In this document: positions 18,631-27,821 of the stretch, one piece after another
Position numbering within the stretch: position 1 is the stretch's first letter
Layout of the letters: each line of letters begins with the position of its first letter
NCBI RefSeq assembly: GCF_001874645.1
Contig: NZ_CP017886.1
Location: forward strand, 5,570,501 to 5,634,500
DNA: 64,000 bases
Direction: 5' to 3'
Source of the DNA: Pseudomonas frederiksbergensis
Lineage (GTDB): Bacteria; Pseudomonadota; Gammaproteobacteria; Pseudomonadales; Pseudomonadaceae
Notes under the pieces: model-generated
The model's input: the letters and a program-made list of their open reading frames with translations, nothing else
Databases searched by the model: none
Told to the model about the DNA's origin: nothing
Translations under genes and position numbers: made by a program

Positions 18631-19571
18631 GTCGTGCAGCCTTACTGATCCTGTTTGTTGTGCTCTGTTGCCTTTCGCTGATGGTGGGAGTCAAACAGGT
18701 CTCCTGGACAGCACTTTTCACATTTTCCGATGATGCCTGGCTGACACTGACCGCCAGCCGCCTTCCGCGTCTCGCGGCCCTGATACTCACCGGGGTAGGG
18801 CTGGCCGTCTGCGGCGTGATCCTGCAGCAGATTGTGCGTAACCGGTTCGTCGAGCCCGCCACGTCCGGTGGACTGGATGCTGCAAAGCTGGGCATTCTGA
18901 TTTCACTGACGGTAGCCCCCGCCGCGGGTGCTGCCGGCAGGATGCTGTTTGCCCTGGCGTTCTGTTTTGCTGCGGGCCTGATCTATGTCGCGATCATCCG
19001 TCGTATCAAGTTCAAGAACACGGTGATGGTTCCGGTCATAGGTCTGATGTATGGCAGCGTATTGAGTGCCGTCGCCGAGTTCTACGCCTACCGCCACAAC
19101 ATCTTGCAGAGCATGCAGGGTTGGATGCTCGGTGACTTCTCCAAAATCGTGCAGGGCAATTACGAGATCATCTATCTGATCCTGCCGATCGTCGTGCTCA
19201 CCTACCTTTATGCGCACCGGTTTACCGTACTGGGAATGGGTGAGGGCATGGCCAGCAGCCTGGGCTTGAACTACGCCGCCAATGCGGCGCTAGGTCTGAT
19301 GCTCGTGGCGGTCACCGTTTCCGCCACGGTCATCACCGTGGGGGCGATCCCCTTTGTCGGGCTGGTGATTCCCAACCTGGTGGCGCTGCACTACGGCGAA
19401 AACCTGGAGCGAACATTGCCCATCGTCGCCTTGTGTGGCGCGTCGTTGTTATTGGCCTGCGATATCCTCGGCCGCCTGCTGATCTACCCCTTCGAAGTGC
19501 CTATCGGCCTCACCGCCGGCAGTGTGGGCGGCCTATTATTTCTCGTGCTGCTGATCAGGAAGTACACATGA
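18627..19571 (+). CDS. ferric-siderophore ABC permease, FecCD family, subunit 1
   Basis: 314 aa, highly hydrophobic with about nine to ten membrane segments. Family text: ASRLPRLAALILTGVGLAVCGVILQQIVRNRFVEPATSGGLDAAKLG and VGAIPFVGLVIPNLVALHYGENLERTLP. Start is TTG 18627 overlapping the previous stop (TTGA), consistent with translational coupling; no better start is near the first conserved segment. Works with the next permease, an ATPase and a lipoprotein to import the ferric siderophore across the inner membrane. Order and type resemble FatDC/BauDC. Confidence 0.88.
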   Translation: MSRAALLILFVVLCCLSLMVGVKQVSWTALFTFSDDAWLTLTASRLPRLAALILTGVGLAVCGVILQQIVRNRFVEPATSGGLDAAKLGILISLTVAPAAGAAGRMLFALAFCFAAGLIYVAIIRRIKFKNTVMVPVIGLMYGSVLSAVAEFYAYRHNILQSMQGWMLGDFSKIVQGNYEIIYLILPIVVLTYLYAHRFTVLGMGEGMASSLGLNYAANAALGLMLVAVTVSATVITVGAIPFVGLVIPNLVALHYGENLERTLPIVALCGASLLLACDILGRLLIYPFEVPIGLTAGSVGGLLFLVLLIRKYT

Positions 19572-20518
19572 GGCGCGTGGCTAACCGTTATGGTCTCTGG
19601 CTGCTGGTTCTGGCGCTGGCGATTGCGTTCCTGTTGTTGGGGTCTGGCTTCGACTTCGACTACGTCATTCCCAAGCGACTCACCCGTTTGGCGGCGATGT
19701 GCATTGCCGGGGTGTGCATTGCCTATTCGTCGGTGATTTTCCAGACCATCGCCGGCAACCGAATACTGACGCCGGCGATCATGGGGTATGAGGCGATCTA
19801 TCTGCTGTTCCAGGCACTGCTGATTCTGGTGCTGGGCACCCAGAGCCTGGTGTTGCTGGGGCGTGACGGTAACGTCCTGTTGTCGGTCCTGCTGATGCTC
19901 GGCTATTCATGGCTTATTCACCGTTGGCTGTTCCGTGACGGGAGCAACAACGTGTACCTGCTGCTCCTGTTGGGACTGGTACTGAGCATGGTGATGGGGA
20001 CGTTTACCCAATTTATCCAGTTGAAGATCAGCCCCGGAGAATTCTCGATTTTCCAAGGGTTCAACTACGCCTCCTTCAACAAGGCGCAACCTGGGCAAGT
20101 GATCTATTCGGGCGTGCTGGTCGCGGCGGTGTGCTGCATCGCCCAACGAACCCTGCCGGTGCTTGATGTGCTTTCCCTGGGACGTGACCAAGCCATTTCC
20201 CTGGGGGTCGATTACCCGCGCAGCGTGCGACTTCAACTGGCACTTATTGCAATTCTGGTGGCGATCTCGACGAGCCTCGTCGGGCCGACGGCATTCATGG
20301 GCGTGTTCGTTGCGAACATCTCCTATGCGCTTGCCCGAACCGCTCGGCACCGGGTCACGTTGCCCATGAGTTGCGCCATCGCCATTGGCATTTTCATTGT
20401 CGCCCAATACCTGGTCGAGCAGCTATTCAACTACAACACCTCCGTCAGCATTCTCATCAACCTGGTGTGTGGTGTGTATTTCCTCGCGCTGATGATTCGA
20501 ACCCGAGGCACCCCATGA
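19568..20518 (+). CDS. ferric-siderophore ABC permease, FecCD family, subunit 2
   Basis: 316 aa from ATG 19568, whose ATGA overlaps the stop of the first permease. Many hydrophobic segments and family motifs: IPKRLTRLAAMCIAGVCIAYSSVIFQTIAGNRILTPAIMG, LGRDQAISLGVDY and SLVGPTAFMGVFVANISYALAR. Pairs with the preceding subunit as the membrane channel of the importer. Resembles FatC/BauC-type subunits. The frame is open upstream, but that part is antisequence within the neighbour and is not counted. Confidence 0.88.
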   Translation: MRRVANRYGLWLLVLALAIAFLLLGSGFDFDYVIPKRLTRLAAMCIAGVCIAYSSVIFQTIAGNRILTPAIMGYEAIYLLFQALLILVLGTQSLVLLGRDGNVLLSVLLMLGYSWLIHRWLFRDGSNNVYLLLLLGLVLSMVMGTFTQFIQLKISPGEFSIFQGFNYASFNKAQPGQVIYSGVLVAAVCCIAQRTLPVLDVLSLGRDQAISLGVDYPRSVRLQLALIAILVAISTSLVGPTAFMGVFVANISYALARTARHRVTLPMSCAIAIGIFIVAQYLVEQLFNYNTSVSILINLVCGVYFLALMIRTRGTP

Positions 20519-21297
20519 TCTCCCTCAATCACGTTTACAAGGCCTACGGCACCAAGCATGTCCTTAGTGACGTCAGCGTCCAGTTTCCACCGGGGCAGGT
20601 CACGTCGCTGATCGGCCCAAACGGGGCGGGCAAGACCACGTTGCTGATGTTGATCGCACGCCTGCTGGCGCCGACCCGGGGCGACGTTCTGATTGGCGGG
20701 CGCAGCATTTTGGATGTGCCCGTTCGCGACTATGCCAAGCGCGTGGCCACCTTGCGCCAGTCCCCGGATTTCAACCTGCGCCTGACCGTCGAGGAACTGG
20801 TCGCCTTCGGGCGCTTCCCCTACAGTCGTGGAGCGCTTACCGCCCAGGATCGCGAGGCTATCGATGAGGCCATCGAGTTCTTGTCTTTGCAGTCCCTGCG
20901 CCTCTCCTACATTGACGAGCTCAGCGGCGGACAACGGCAGATGGTGTTCCTGGCGATGACCATTGCCCAGCAAACGGATTACCTGTTGCTGGACGAGCCG
21001 CTCAACAACCTCGACATGAAGCATGGCGTACACATCATGCGTGCCCTGCGTCGCTTGTGTGATGAGCAAGGCCGCACAGTGATCCTGGTGGTCCATGACA
21101 TCAACTTCGCGGCCAACTATTCCGATCATATCGTTGCCATGAAAGGCGGGGGAATTCACTGCCACGGCCCGGTCGCGGAGGTGGTTACCGAGGCGCACCT
21201 GCGCGAACTTTTTGATCTGGATTTCGAAATCCTGCAGAGCGAACAAGGGTTTGTCTGCAACTACTTCAACCCATCACCTTCAAGGGAACTGATATGA
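20515..21297 (+). CDS. ferric-siderophore ABC importer ATPase (FecE/FepC-like)
   Basis: 260 aa from ATG 20515 (ATGA overlap with the permease stop). Walker A GPNGAGKTT, Q-loop LRQSPDF, signature ELSGGQRQ, Walker B YLLLDEPLNNLD and switch His in VVHDIN. This is a stand-alone ATPase of the iron-siderophore import class, energising the two FecCD permeases. The stop overlaps the start of the binding-protein gene. Confidence 0.92.
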   Translation: MISLNHVYKAYGTKHVLSDVSVQFPPGQVTSLIGPNGAGKTTLLMLIARLLAPTRGDVLIGGRSILDVPVRDYAKRVATLRQSPDFNLRLTVEELVAFGRFPYSRGALTAQDREAIDEAIEFLSLQSLRLSYIDELSGGQRQMVFLAMTIAQQTDYLLLDEPLNNLDMKHGVHIMRALRRLCDEQGRTVILVVHDINFAANYSDHIVAMKGGGIHCHGPVAEVVTEAHLRELFDLDFEILQSEQGFVCNYFNPSPSRELI

Positions 21298-22277
21298 GCA
21301 CTGATCACGCGAAAAAATTCTGTGGAGTGCTACTGGCAATGGCCGTAGCGGCCGGGCTGCAGGGATGTGACAAGCCGGCGGCAGAGGCCACGCCGCCAGT
21401 GAGTGCGCAGGCGCACTACGAGCCGGTCAAGATCGAGCATCCTCTGGGCACAACCGTGGTGACCAAACTACCCGAGCGCGTAGTGGCTTTCGATATGAGC
21501 GAGCTCGATACACTCGATCAGTTGGGGGCACCGGTGGTGGGTATCGCCAAGGACTACGTCACCAGCTTTCTCACCCAATACCGTGACGACTCGAATGTGA
21601 TGGATGTAGGGTCGACTGTTCAGCCCAATCTCGAACGGTTGCATGCGCTCAAGCCCGACCTGATTCTGATCTCTCCGCTCCAGGCACAAAGCTATAAGGA
21701 ACTCAGCCAGATCGCCCCGACCGTCTACGACGACGTGGACCTGACCAACAAGCAAGGCAATCTCATCGGCACAGCCAAGGAGCATTTGACCCTCATGGGA
21801 CGCATCCTCGGCAAAGAGGAACTGGCCCGCCAGAAAGTCGCGGAAATGGAAGCCAAGGTGGAACAGACCCGCCGTGTCACCGAAGGACGTCCAGAGAAAG
21901 CGTTGATCGTGCTGCATAACAACGGCGCCTTCACCTCCTACGGCGTGAAGTCGCGCTACGGCTTTATCTTCGACACCTTGGGCGTGAAACCGGCCAGCAC
22001 TGACATCGAAGCCGGTTTGCATGGGCAGCCGATTTCCAATGAGTTTATCCAGCAGGCCGATCCCGACATTCTCTATGTAATCGACCGTACCGCGGTGATG
22101 GAGCATCGTCCGGCACTGGACATCAAGAGCCTGGATAACCCGCTGCTGCGCAAGACCAAGGCCTGGAACAACGGCCGTGTAATCTTTGTCGATGCTCAGA
22201 CCTGGTATCTGTGTACCGCTAGCGTGACCTGTCTCAATCGAATGGCTGACGAGGTGGTTCAGGGCTACAAGGGCTGA
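21294..22277 (+). CDS. ferric-siderophore periplasmic binding lipoprotein
   Basis: 327 aa class III substrate-binding protein. N-terminal signal ends in lipobox GLQGC, so it is a lipoprotein. Two-lobe FatB/CeuE/BauB-type features: PERVVAFDMSELDTLDQLGAPVVGI, NLERLHALKPDLILIS, APTVYDD, GFIFDTLGVKPA, ADPDILYVIDRT and the terminal NGRVIFVDAQTWYLC. It would deliver the ferric siderophore to the FecCD permeases. Start ATG 21294 overlaps the ATPase stop by four bases. It is the last gene of a tightly coupled five- or six-gene operon, followed by a clear terminator. Confidence 0.92.
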   Translation: MSTDHAKKFCGVLLAMAVAAGLQGCDKPAAEATPPVSAQAHYEPVKIEHPLGTTVVTKLPERVVAFDMSELDTLDQLGAPVVGIAKDYVTSFLTQYRDDSNVMDVGSTVQPNLERLHALKPDLILISPLQAQSYKELSQIAPTVYDDVDLTNKQGNLIGTAKEHLTLMGRILGKEELARQKVAEMEAKVEQTRRVTEGRPEKALIVLHNNGAFTSYGVKSRYGFIFDTLGVKPASTDIEAGLHGQPISNEFIQQADPDILYVIDRTAVMEHRPALDIKSLDNPLLRKTKAWNNGRVIFVDAQTWYLCTASVTCLNRMADEVVQGYKG

Positions 22278-22300
22278 TTCGCGACGTGTATCTGCAGCAC

Positions 22301-22335
22301 AAAGGGCTGGTCCTGTTCAGGCGCCGGCCCTTTTT
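22301..22335 (+). terminator. intrinsic terminator of the siderophore transport operon
   Basis: AAAGGGCTGG (22301-22310) pairs with CCGGCCCTTT (22324-22333) with one G-U pair, followed by TTT. It lies 24 bp past the binding-protein stop and separates the operon from the receptor gene. Confidence 0.75.
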
Positions 22336-22477
22336 GTGGAGGGTGCAGTGCGAATAGTGCGCGGCGAACATTTCTTCAGGCGGCTTGCCACCTGCCTTTG
22401 GTGCTGGCCTGCGGCCGATGCGGACGCCCCCACTCCCCACGGATCCAGCCCCTTGGAATGTCCTCAGCGCAGTGGAT

Positions 22478-22496
22478 GTAAATATTTATCATTTAG
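22478..22496. promoter_or_regulatory. weak Fur-box-like site before the TonB receptor
   Basis: Eleven of 19 positions agree with the Fur consensus, with ATCATT conserved, in an A/T-rich patch 73 bp upstream of the receptor start. The receptor has its own promoter region since a terminator precedes it. Confidence 0.35.
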
Positions 22497-22569
22497 ATTG
22501 AGGATTTGGCGTTCTGGTACGGAAACCTAATGAATGCACTTCAATTCTTCGCATCGAAAGGAATCCAGC

Positions 22570-24846
22570 ATGTCGGAACACGGCTGCCCACATAGCGCCA
22601 ACCCTGATTCATTACAGGCTACGCTACGCGCTGTTTCGTTTACCTTGAATCGCACTTTCTCTGCCGTACAGATGGCCCTGTTGCTAGGGCTGACCGGGGG
22701 GTCGATGGCTGTAGCCGCTGCGCCTGCTCCTGAGCCGTCAACGCAGTCTCCGACGGGCACTGGCGAAGGCAGCCTTGTCCTGTCTGAAACGACGGTGGAG
22801 GGCACAATGGGCGCACCTGCCGACCTGCCGCCCGCGTATGCGGGCGGCCAGGTTGCCACTGGCAGTCGAGTCGGGCTGCTGGGCACCAAGGACTTTATGG
22901 AGACGCCCTTCAGCGCCATCAGCTACACCGATGACTTCGTGCGCAACCACCAGGCGAAGGACATCGGTTCGGTCATCGGTGCAACCGATCCATCGGTGAA
23001 CGTCCCCTCCAAACGGGCCATCATCGAAACCTTCTTCATTCGTGGCTTCAATACCAGCGCCAACGACATCACCTACAACGGCCTGATCGGTATGGCGCCG
23101 AACCTGCGCGGCTCGACCGAGCTGGCCGAGCGCATCGAAGTGCTCAAGGGCCCGTCTGCTCTGCTGAACGGCATGCCGCCAGATGGCAGCGTCGCAGGCA
23201 GCATCAATATGGTGCCCAAGCGCGCAAGCGACGAACCCCTGACGCGCCTGACGACATCTTTTGAATCCAATGGTTTATACGGTGCGCATGCCGACGTGGG
23301 TCGGCGCTTTGGCGAGCAGAATCAGTTTGGTATCCGCTACAACGGGGTCTACCGCGACGGCGACACCGCCGTGGACGATCAGAAACAAAACATGCAGCTC
23401 AATGCGCTGGGCCTGGACTGGCGTACCGAGCGCGTGCGCCTGTCGCTGGACGCCTATAAGCAGCGTGAGCGCCTGGATGGCTCCAATTATTTCGGTATTG
23501 CCTCGATCAACCCTAATGTCAACAAAGTACCCAGCCCGAAGAAAGGCGATTACGCCCTGGCACCTGACTGGGCGTACACCATCAACGACACTGAAACCTT
23601 CCTGCTCAGGGGCGAGGCTGATTTGAATGACTCGCTCACGGCCTTTGCGGCCTATGGTCAGAGGGACGGTGGCCGTAATGCCCTGATGACGCGTGACACG
23701 CTGGTCAACAACGCCGGTGATATCAACGTCCTGGCTTATCGCTCGGATGGGCAGGGCACCCAGAAATCGGGCGAGGCCGGCCTGAAGGGCAACTTCAACA
23801 CCGGTCCCGTAGGCCACCAATGGTCGCTGGCGGCCACTCAGTACAAGTCGGAGATGAGCTACAAGGATCTTCAGAAAGCCAACTACGTGACCACCAACTA
23901 CGACAACCTTGACTTCGGCCCAACGCCGCCCTTGGACACATTCGGTGCTGTCACCTCTCGGACCGAAGCCAAGCTGGGCAGTGTTGCTTTTCTCGATACC
24001 CTTTCGTTCCTTGACGATCGTATCCAATGGACTGTGGGGTTGCGGCGGCAAACTGTGGAAAGCTCATCCCTGACTCCTGCTCGGGTCAAGACTTCTCACT
24101 ACAACGAGAGCCGTGTTTCGCCGGCTACCGCGTTGCTGGTCAAGGTGACCGACGATGTATCGGTCTACGCGAACTACATCGAAGGTCTGTCTAAGGGGGA
24201 TACGGCTCCGATGACGGCAGCCAACTCGGGCCAGATCTTGAGCCCGTACCAGACAAAGCAATATGAGGTCGGTGCCAAGCTTGACCTGGGTTCGTTCGCC
24301 ACTACGTTGGCTGTGTTTCAGATTGAAAAGCCCAGCGCCTTTACCGACCCAATCACCAACACTTTTGGCCTAAACGGCGAGCAGCGCAACCGTGGCGTGG
24401 AATGGAGCTTCTTCGGTGAGGCCCAACCAGATCTGCGTTTGATGGGTGGTGTTTCCTATACACAGGCAGTGTTGAGCAAGGCGCTGGTGAAGGCCAACGA
24501 AGGCAATCAGGTGACTGGCGTTCCGAAAATCATCGCCAAGCTTGGGGTCGAGTACGATCTGGAGAGGGTCCCTGGGCTGACCCTGACCGCGGGCACGAAC
24601 CACGTAGGCAGCCGCTATGTTACGGACGACCATCGGATGGAGTTGCCGTCTTACACCGTTTTCGATGTGGGCGGTCGGTACACCACCAAGGTCATGTCCA
24701 AACCTGTGACCTTACGGGCTAACGTGGAGAACATCGCCAACCGGGCATACTGGATCGGTTCCTACAGCGGCGGCGACGGCAGTGGCCTGTCCGGCGGCCT
24801 GGGCACTCCACGTACCCTTCAGCTGTCAGCATCGGTTGATTTCTGA
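22570..24846 (+). CDS. TonB-dependent ferric-siderophore receptor
   Basis: 758 aa outer-membrane receptor. Signal region to about residue 52 (MAVAAAP), a possible TonB box (LSETTVEG), plug domain (~90-220; SKRAIIETFFIRGFNTSAN, ERIEVLKGPSALLNGMPPDGSVAGSINMVPKR) and a 22-strand barrel ending SASVDF with terminal Phe. No ~80-residue STN signalling domain sits before the plug, so it should not signal to the sigma factor through FecR. Start ATG 22570 has AAAGGAA eight bases upstream; an in-frame ATG at 22534 is less well placed. By position it is the receptor for the pms siderophore. Confidence 0.92.
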   Translation: MSEHGCPHSANPDSLQATLRAVSFTLNRTFSAVQMALLLGLTGGSMAVAAAPAPEPSTQSPTGTGEGSLVLSETTVEGTMGAPADLPPAYAGGQVATGSRVGLLGTKDFMETPFSAISYTDDFVRNHQAKDIGSVIGATDPSVNVPSKRAIIETFFIRGFNTSANDITYNGLIGMAPNLRGSTELAERIEVLKGPSALLNGMPPDGSVAGSINMVPKRASDEPLTRLTTSFESNGLYGAHADVGRRFGEQNQFGIRYNGVYRDGDTAVDDQKQNMQLNALGLDWRTERVRLSLDAYKQRERLDGSNYFGIASINPNVNKVPSPKKGDYALAPDWAYTINDTETFLLRGEADLNDSLTAFAAYGQRDGGRNALMTRDTLVNNAGDINVLAYRSDGQGTQKSGEAGLKGNFNTGPVGHQWSLAATQYKSEMSYKDLQKANYVTTNYDNLDFGPTPPLDTFGAVTSRTEAKLGSVAFLDTLSFLDDRIQWTVGLRRQTVESSSLTPARVKTSHYNESRVSPATALLVKVTDDVSVYANYIEGLSKGDTAPMTAANSGQILSPYQTKQYEVGAKLDLGSFATTLAVFQIEKPSAFTDPITNTFGLNGEQRNRGVEWSFFGEAQPDLRLMGGVSYTQAVLSKALVKANEGNQVTGVPKIIAKLGVEYDLERVPGLTLTAGTNHVGSRYVTDDHRMELPSYTVFDVGGRYTTKVMSKPVTLRANVENIANRAYWIGSYSGGDGSGLSGGLGTPRTLQLSASVDF

Positions 24847-24938
24847 CCGTCGGCCAGCCAAGAGGCAGGGGAGAGTTCTACGACTTTCTCCGGTCTTGGC
24901 GGTACGACACGGCACGCTGGAACTCTCGCTGGATTTAA

Positions 24939-24970
24939 CGATAAAGCCTCGATTCATCGGGGCTTTATCG
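24939..24970. terminator. strong hairpin after the receptor gene
   Basis: CGATAAAGCCTCGA and TCGGGGCTTTATCG form a 14-bp near-perfect stem around a four-base loop, about 90 bp past the receptor stop and 50 bp from the converging LysR gene. Likely bidirectional. Confidence 0.7.
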
Positions 24971-25018
24971 TGTCTGTGGGTGAGAAATCAGACGGCGTAA
25001 TCGCTGATCTCTGTGCCG

Positions 25019-25933
25019 TCAAAGACTCTCAGGGTCGCCGAAAAACATCTGAATCCGCGAACGCAGCCAGCGCTCACCCGGATCGTTGTCCTGCGAGCCG
25101 CGCCAGGCCATGTGCAACTCGAAGGTACGCATCGGCAGCGGCGGGTCTTCGGCGCGTACGCCACCGGCGGCGGTCAGTGCATCGGCGGTGTAGTCTGGCA
25201 CGGTGGCGAGAATATCGGTGCCGGCCAACAGCGTACCCAAACCATTGAACTGCGGAACCGCGAGCACCACGTGACGCTTGCGCCCGAGTTTCTCCAGTTC
25301 TTCATCGATGAAGCCGCTGAGGTCGCCGGCGAAGGACACCAGAGCATGGGGGCGAGCGCAGAAATCGTCCAGGCTCAAGGCGCCGGGTACCGAATCGGCG
25401 CGTAGCAGTTTCGGCATGCTGCGTCGTAGGACTTTACGTTTGGCGTTGGCCGGCAGATCCGTGGTGTAGCTGACGCCAATCGAGATTTCACCCGAAGCCA
25501 ACAGTCCCGGCATTAACAGGTAATTGACGCGTCGCACCACCAGCACAATGCCTGGGGCCTCGGCACGCAGGCGCTTCAACAGCAGCGGCAGCAGCGCAAA
25601 CTCGACATCGTCCGAGAGGCCGATGCGAAACACCGCGGTGCTGGTGGCCGGGTCGAATTCAGCGGCGCGACTGACTGCGGTAGAAATCGAATCCAGAGCC
25701 GGAGAGAGCAGGGCGAAGATTTCCACCGCCCGGGCCGAAGGTTCCATGCTGCGGCCGGTACGCACAAACAGCGGGTCGTCGAACAGGCTGCGCAGGCGAG
25801 ATAACGCTGCACTGATGGCCGGCTGGCCGAGAAACAGCTTCTCTGCCGCGCGGGTCACGCTGCGTTCATGCATGAGGGTTTCGAACACGATCAACAGGTT
25901 CAGGTCGACACGACGCAGGTCATTACGATTCAT
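25019..25933 (-). CDS. LysR-family transcriptional regulator
   Basis: 304 aa from ATG 25933 (MNRNDLRRVDLNLL), preceded by AGGACTCC at good spacing; upstream open frame is not conserved in type. N-terminal winged HTH: LLIVFETLMHERSVTRAAEKLFLGQPAISAALSRLRSLFDDPLFVRTG, then a PBP2-type effector domain (~95-304). It faces a divergently transcribed oxidoreductase gene 267 bp away, the usual LysR-target layout, so it probably controls that gene. The effector is unknown. Confidence 0.9.
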   Translation of the reverse strand: MNRNDLRRVDLNLLIVFETLMHERSVTRAAEKLFLGQPAISAALSRLRSLFDDPLFVRTGRSMEPSARAVEIFALLSPALDSISTAVSRAAEFDPATSTAVFRIGLSDDVEFALLPLLLKRLRAEAPGIVLVVRRVNYLLMPGLLASGEISIGVSYTTDLPANAKRKVLRRSMPKLLRADSVPGALSLDDFCARPHALVSFAGDLSGFIDEELEKLGRKRHVVLAVPQFNGLGTLLAGTDILATVPDYTADALTAAGGVRAEDPPLPMRTFELHMAWRGSQDNDPGERWLRSRIQMFFGDPESL

Positions 25934-26200
25934 CTGGAGTCCTGGCAGAGTCAGCAAACTTGACGAGAGCGGCCATTTGAGAACAATGGCCGGCATGAAT
26001 CTTACGGGGAAAGGCTGTTACTCTGCACCGAGTAATTCATTTTTCCCACAATGCTGGTTCGGTTTTCTACGTTGATTGGCGTATTGCCGGAGCTGCGGAA
26101 TCAATGACAGGCATGTCGACTATTAATAGCCACTGATGGTCTTGGCCAGAAAGCCCAGATAGAGTTCAGGGCATTAGAGGTTACTTTGACGAGGTTTGCG

Positions 26201-27223
26201 ATGTCCCGCACGATCCGTTTTCACAAGTTTGGTCCTGCCGAGGTGCTCAAATGCGAAGAGCATGCGCCCGCTCTGCCAGCGCCGGGCGAAGTGCAGGTGC
26301 GTGTCGAAGCAATCGGCATCAGTTGGTATGACATCCTCTGGCGTCAGAACCTGGCGTCTTCCCATGCCCGGTTACCGTCGGGCCTTGGTCATGAAATGGC
26401 CGGCGTGGTCACGGCCATCGGCGAAGGTGTCGATGATCTGGCCGTAGGTGACAAGGTCGCCAGCTTCCCGGCAGAAAGCCCCAATGACTATCCCGTCTAC
26501 GGCGAGCAAATCGTTCTGCCGCGTTCGGCGCTGACGCGCTATCCGGATGTGCTCAGCCCGATCGAAGCCGCCGTGCATTACACGCCGCTGTTGGTTGCCT
26601 ACTTTGCTTACGCCGATCTGGCACGGGTCAAGCCCGGCCAGTTTGCATTGGTAACCGATGCGAGCCACTGTGCCGGCCCGTCCTTCGTGCAACTGGGCAA
26701 GGCCTTGGGTGTGCGGGTCATTGCCGCGACCAAATCGGCTGAAGAGCGCGAGTACCTGTTATCCCTCGGTGCCGAGAAGGTGATCGTCACTGAAGAGCAG
26801 GATCTGCTCATGCAGATCAACAAGCTCACCGACAACCGCGGGGTCGATGTGGTCTTCGATGGCCTCGGCGGCCCACAGATGTCGATGCTCGGTGACGTGC
26901 TGGCGCCTCGTGGCAGCCTGGTGCTGTATGGCCTGCAAGGCGGCAACCAGACTCCGTTCCCGGCGTGTGCAGCGTTCCAGAAAAACATTCAGTTCTTCGT
27001 GCACTGCATCGGCAACTTCACGGGCAAACCGGAACTTGGCATCGTTCAGGATCAGGTCGCGCTGCAACGGGCCTTGCGCGATATCAACCAGTTGACGGCT
27101 GACCGCGTTCTGCTGCCACTCAAGACCCGGGTCTTCCCGTTTACCGAGTTTGTCCAGGCGCACCGTTACATGGATGAGTGCCCGTGTCGCGAACGTGTGG
27201 CGCTTCAAGTCGAACCGGCATGA
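26201..27223 (+). CDS. MDR-family zinc-type alcohol dehydrogenase/quinone oxidoreductase
   Basis: 340 aa NADPH-dependent medium-chain dehydrogenase/reductase. GroES-like half: PGEVQVRVEAIGISWYDILWRQN, GHEMAGVVTAIGEGVDDLAVGDKV. Rossmann half: VTDASHCAGPSFVQLGKALGVRVIAATKSAEE and DVVFDGLGGP. It lacks the GHExxG plus cysteine set for structural zinc and the ligand cysteine, so it is closer to zinc-free quinone oxidoreductases. Start ATG 26201 follows GAGG; an in-frame ATG at 26186 is possible. Divergent from the LysR gene, its probable regulator. Substrate unknown. Confidence 0.85.
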   Translation: MSRTIRFHKFGPAEVLKCEEHAPALPAPGEVQVRVEAIGISWYDILWRQNLASSHARLPSGLGHEMAGVVTAIGEGVDDLAVGDKVASFPAESPNDYPVYGEQIVLPRSALTRYPDVLSPIEAAVHYTPLLVAYFAYADLARVKPGQFALVTDASHCAGPSFVQLGKALGVRVIAATKSAEEREYLLSLGAEKVIVTEEQDLLMQINKLTDNRGVDVVFDGLGGPQMSMLGDVLAPRGSLVLYGLQGGNQTPFPACAAFQKNIQFFVHCIGNFTGKPELGIVQDQVALQRALRDINQLTADRVLLPLKTRVFPFTEFVQAHRYMDECPCRERVALQVEPA

Positions 27224-27229
27224 CGCTTG

Positions 27230-27265
27230 CGCAAGAGTCCGTGATTACGGGCTCTTGCGTTTTTG
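27230..27265 (+). terminator. intrinsic terminator after the oxidoreductase
   Basis: CGCAAGAGTCCG (27230-27241) pairs with CGGGCTCTTGCG (27248-27259) with one mismatch, and is followed by TTTTTG. It lies a few bases past the stop codon. Confidence 0.85.
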
Positions 27266-27821
27266 TTGGACGTGCAAACCTCTTATCCCTCTTCGTCATC
27301 TGCTGGTTCAGCAACTGAACTGGTTTTTGCTCCTGATCTGTATCTTCTAATCAGCATGTAAGCCCTGATAATTGAATGATTAATTTCATCTCAAGGAATG
27401 AGTCATGGCTGGGCCTATTTTTTTAACGGGCACGGGTTTGGGTGCTATGCATACGGACCATTGCTCACCTGCACCTCATGTTAAAACACGGCAAGTAAGC
27501 GGTTCGCTTGTTAATCACAGAAGTATTGCCCTGTTCTGGTTTCTTTATTTTCCGTGCTCATTGTCTGTGGGACGTTGTCGGAATAGTCCTAGGCCGTCCG
27601 CTCGGGCCGTCGGAGCTCTTTGTCTCGGGGGTTGTAGGCGATTGACCCACTCGTGAATGTTATTTCTATAACAATCGTTTCAAATGGTTACCACAATCAA
27701 AGTGTTAGCATTTGACAGCAGATACTCACGATAAGCCGTAATCAGCCATCACCGATCGCAGGTCGTACACGCAAATGTTTGTTTGTTCGATGCCGACTTT
27801 TTGAATATCAGGTAAATGACG
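27266..27821. other. 556-bp stretch without a convincing gene
   Basis: This is noticeably richer in A/T than its surroundings. One short frame (27405-27656, 83 codons) has a good AAGGAA site before its ATG, but its product (LFWFLYFPCSLSVG, then Arg/Pro-rich) matches nothing I recognise and may be chance. No tRNA, inverted-repeat element or CRISPR repeat is visible. The promoter of the following two-gene unit should be in the last ~150 bp. Confidence 0.4.
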
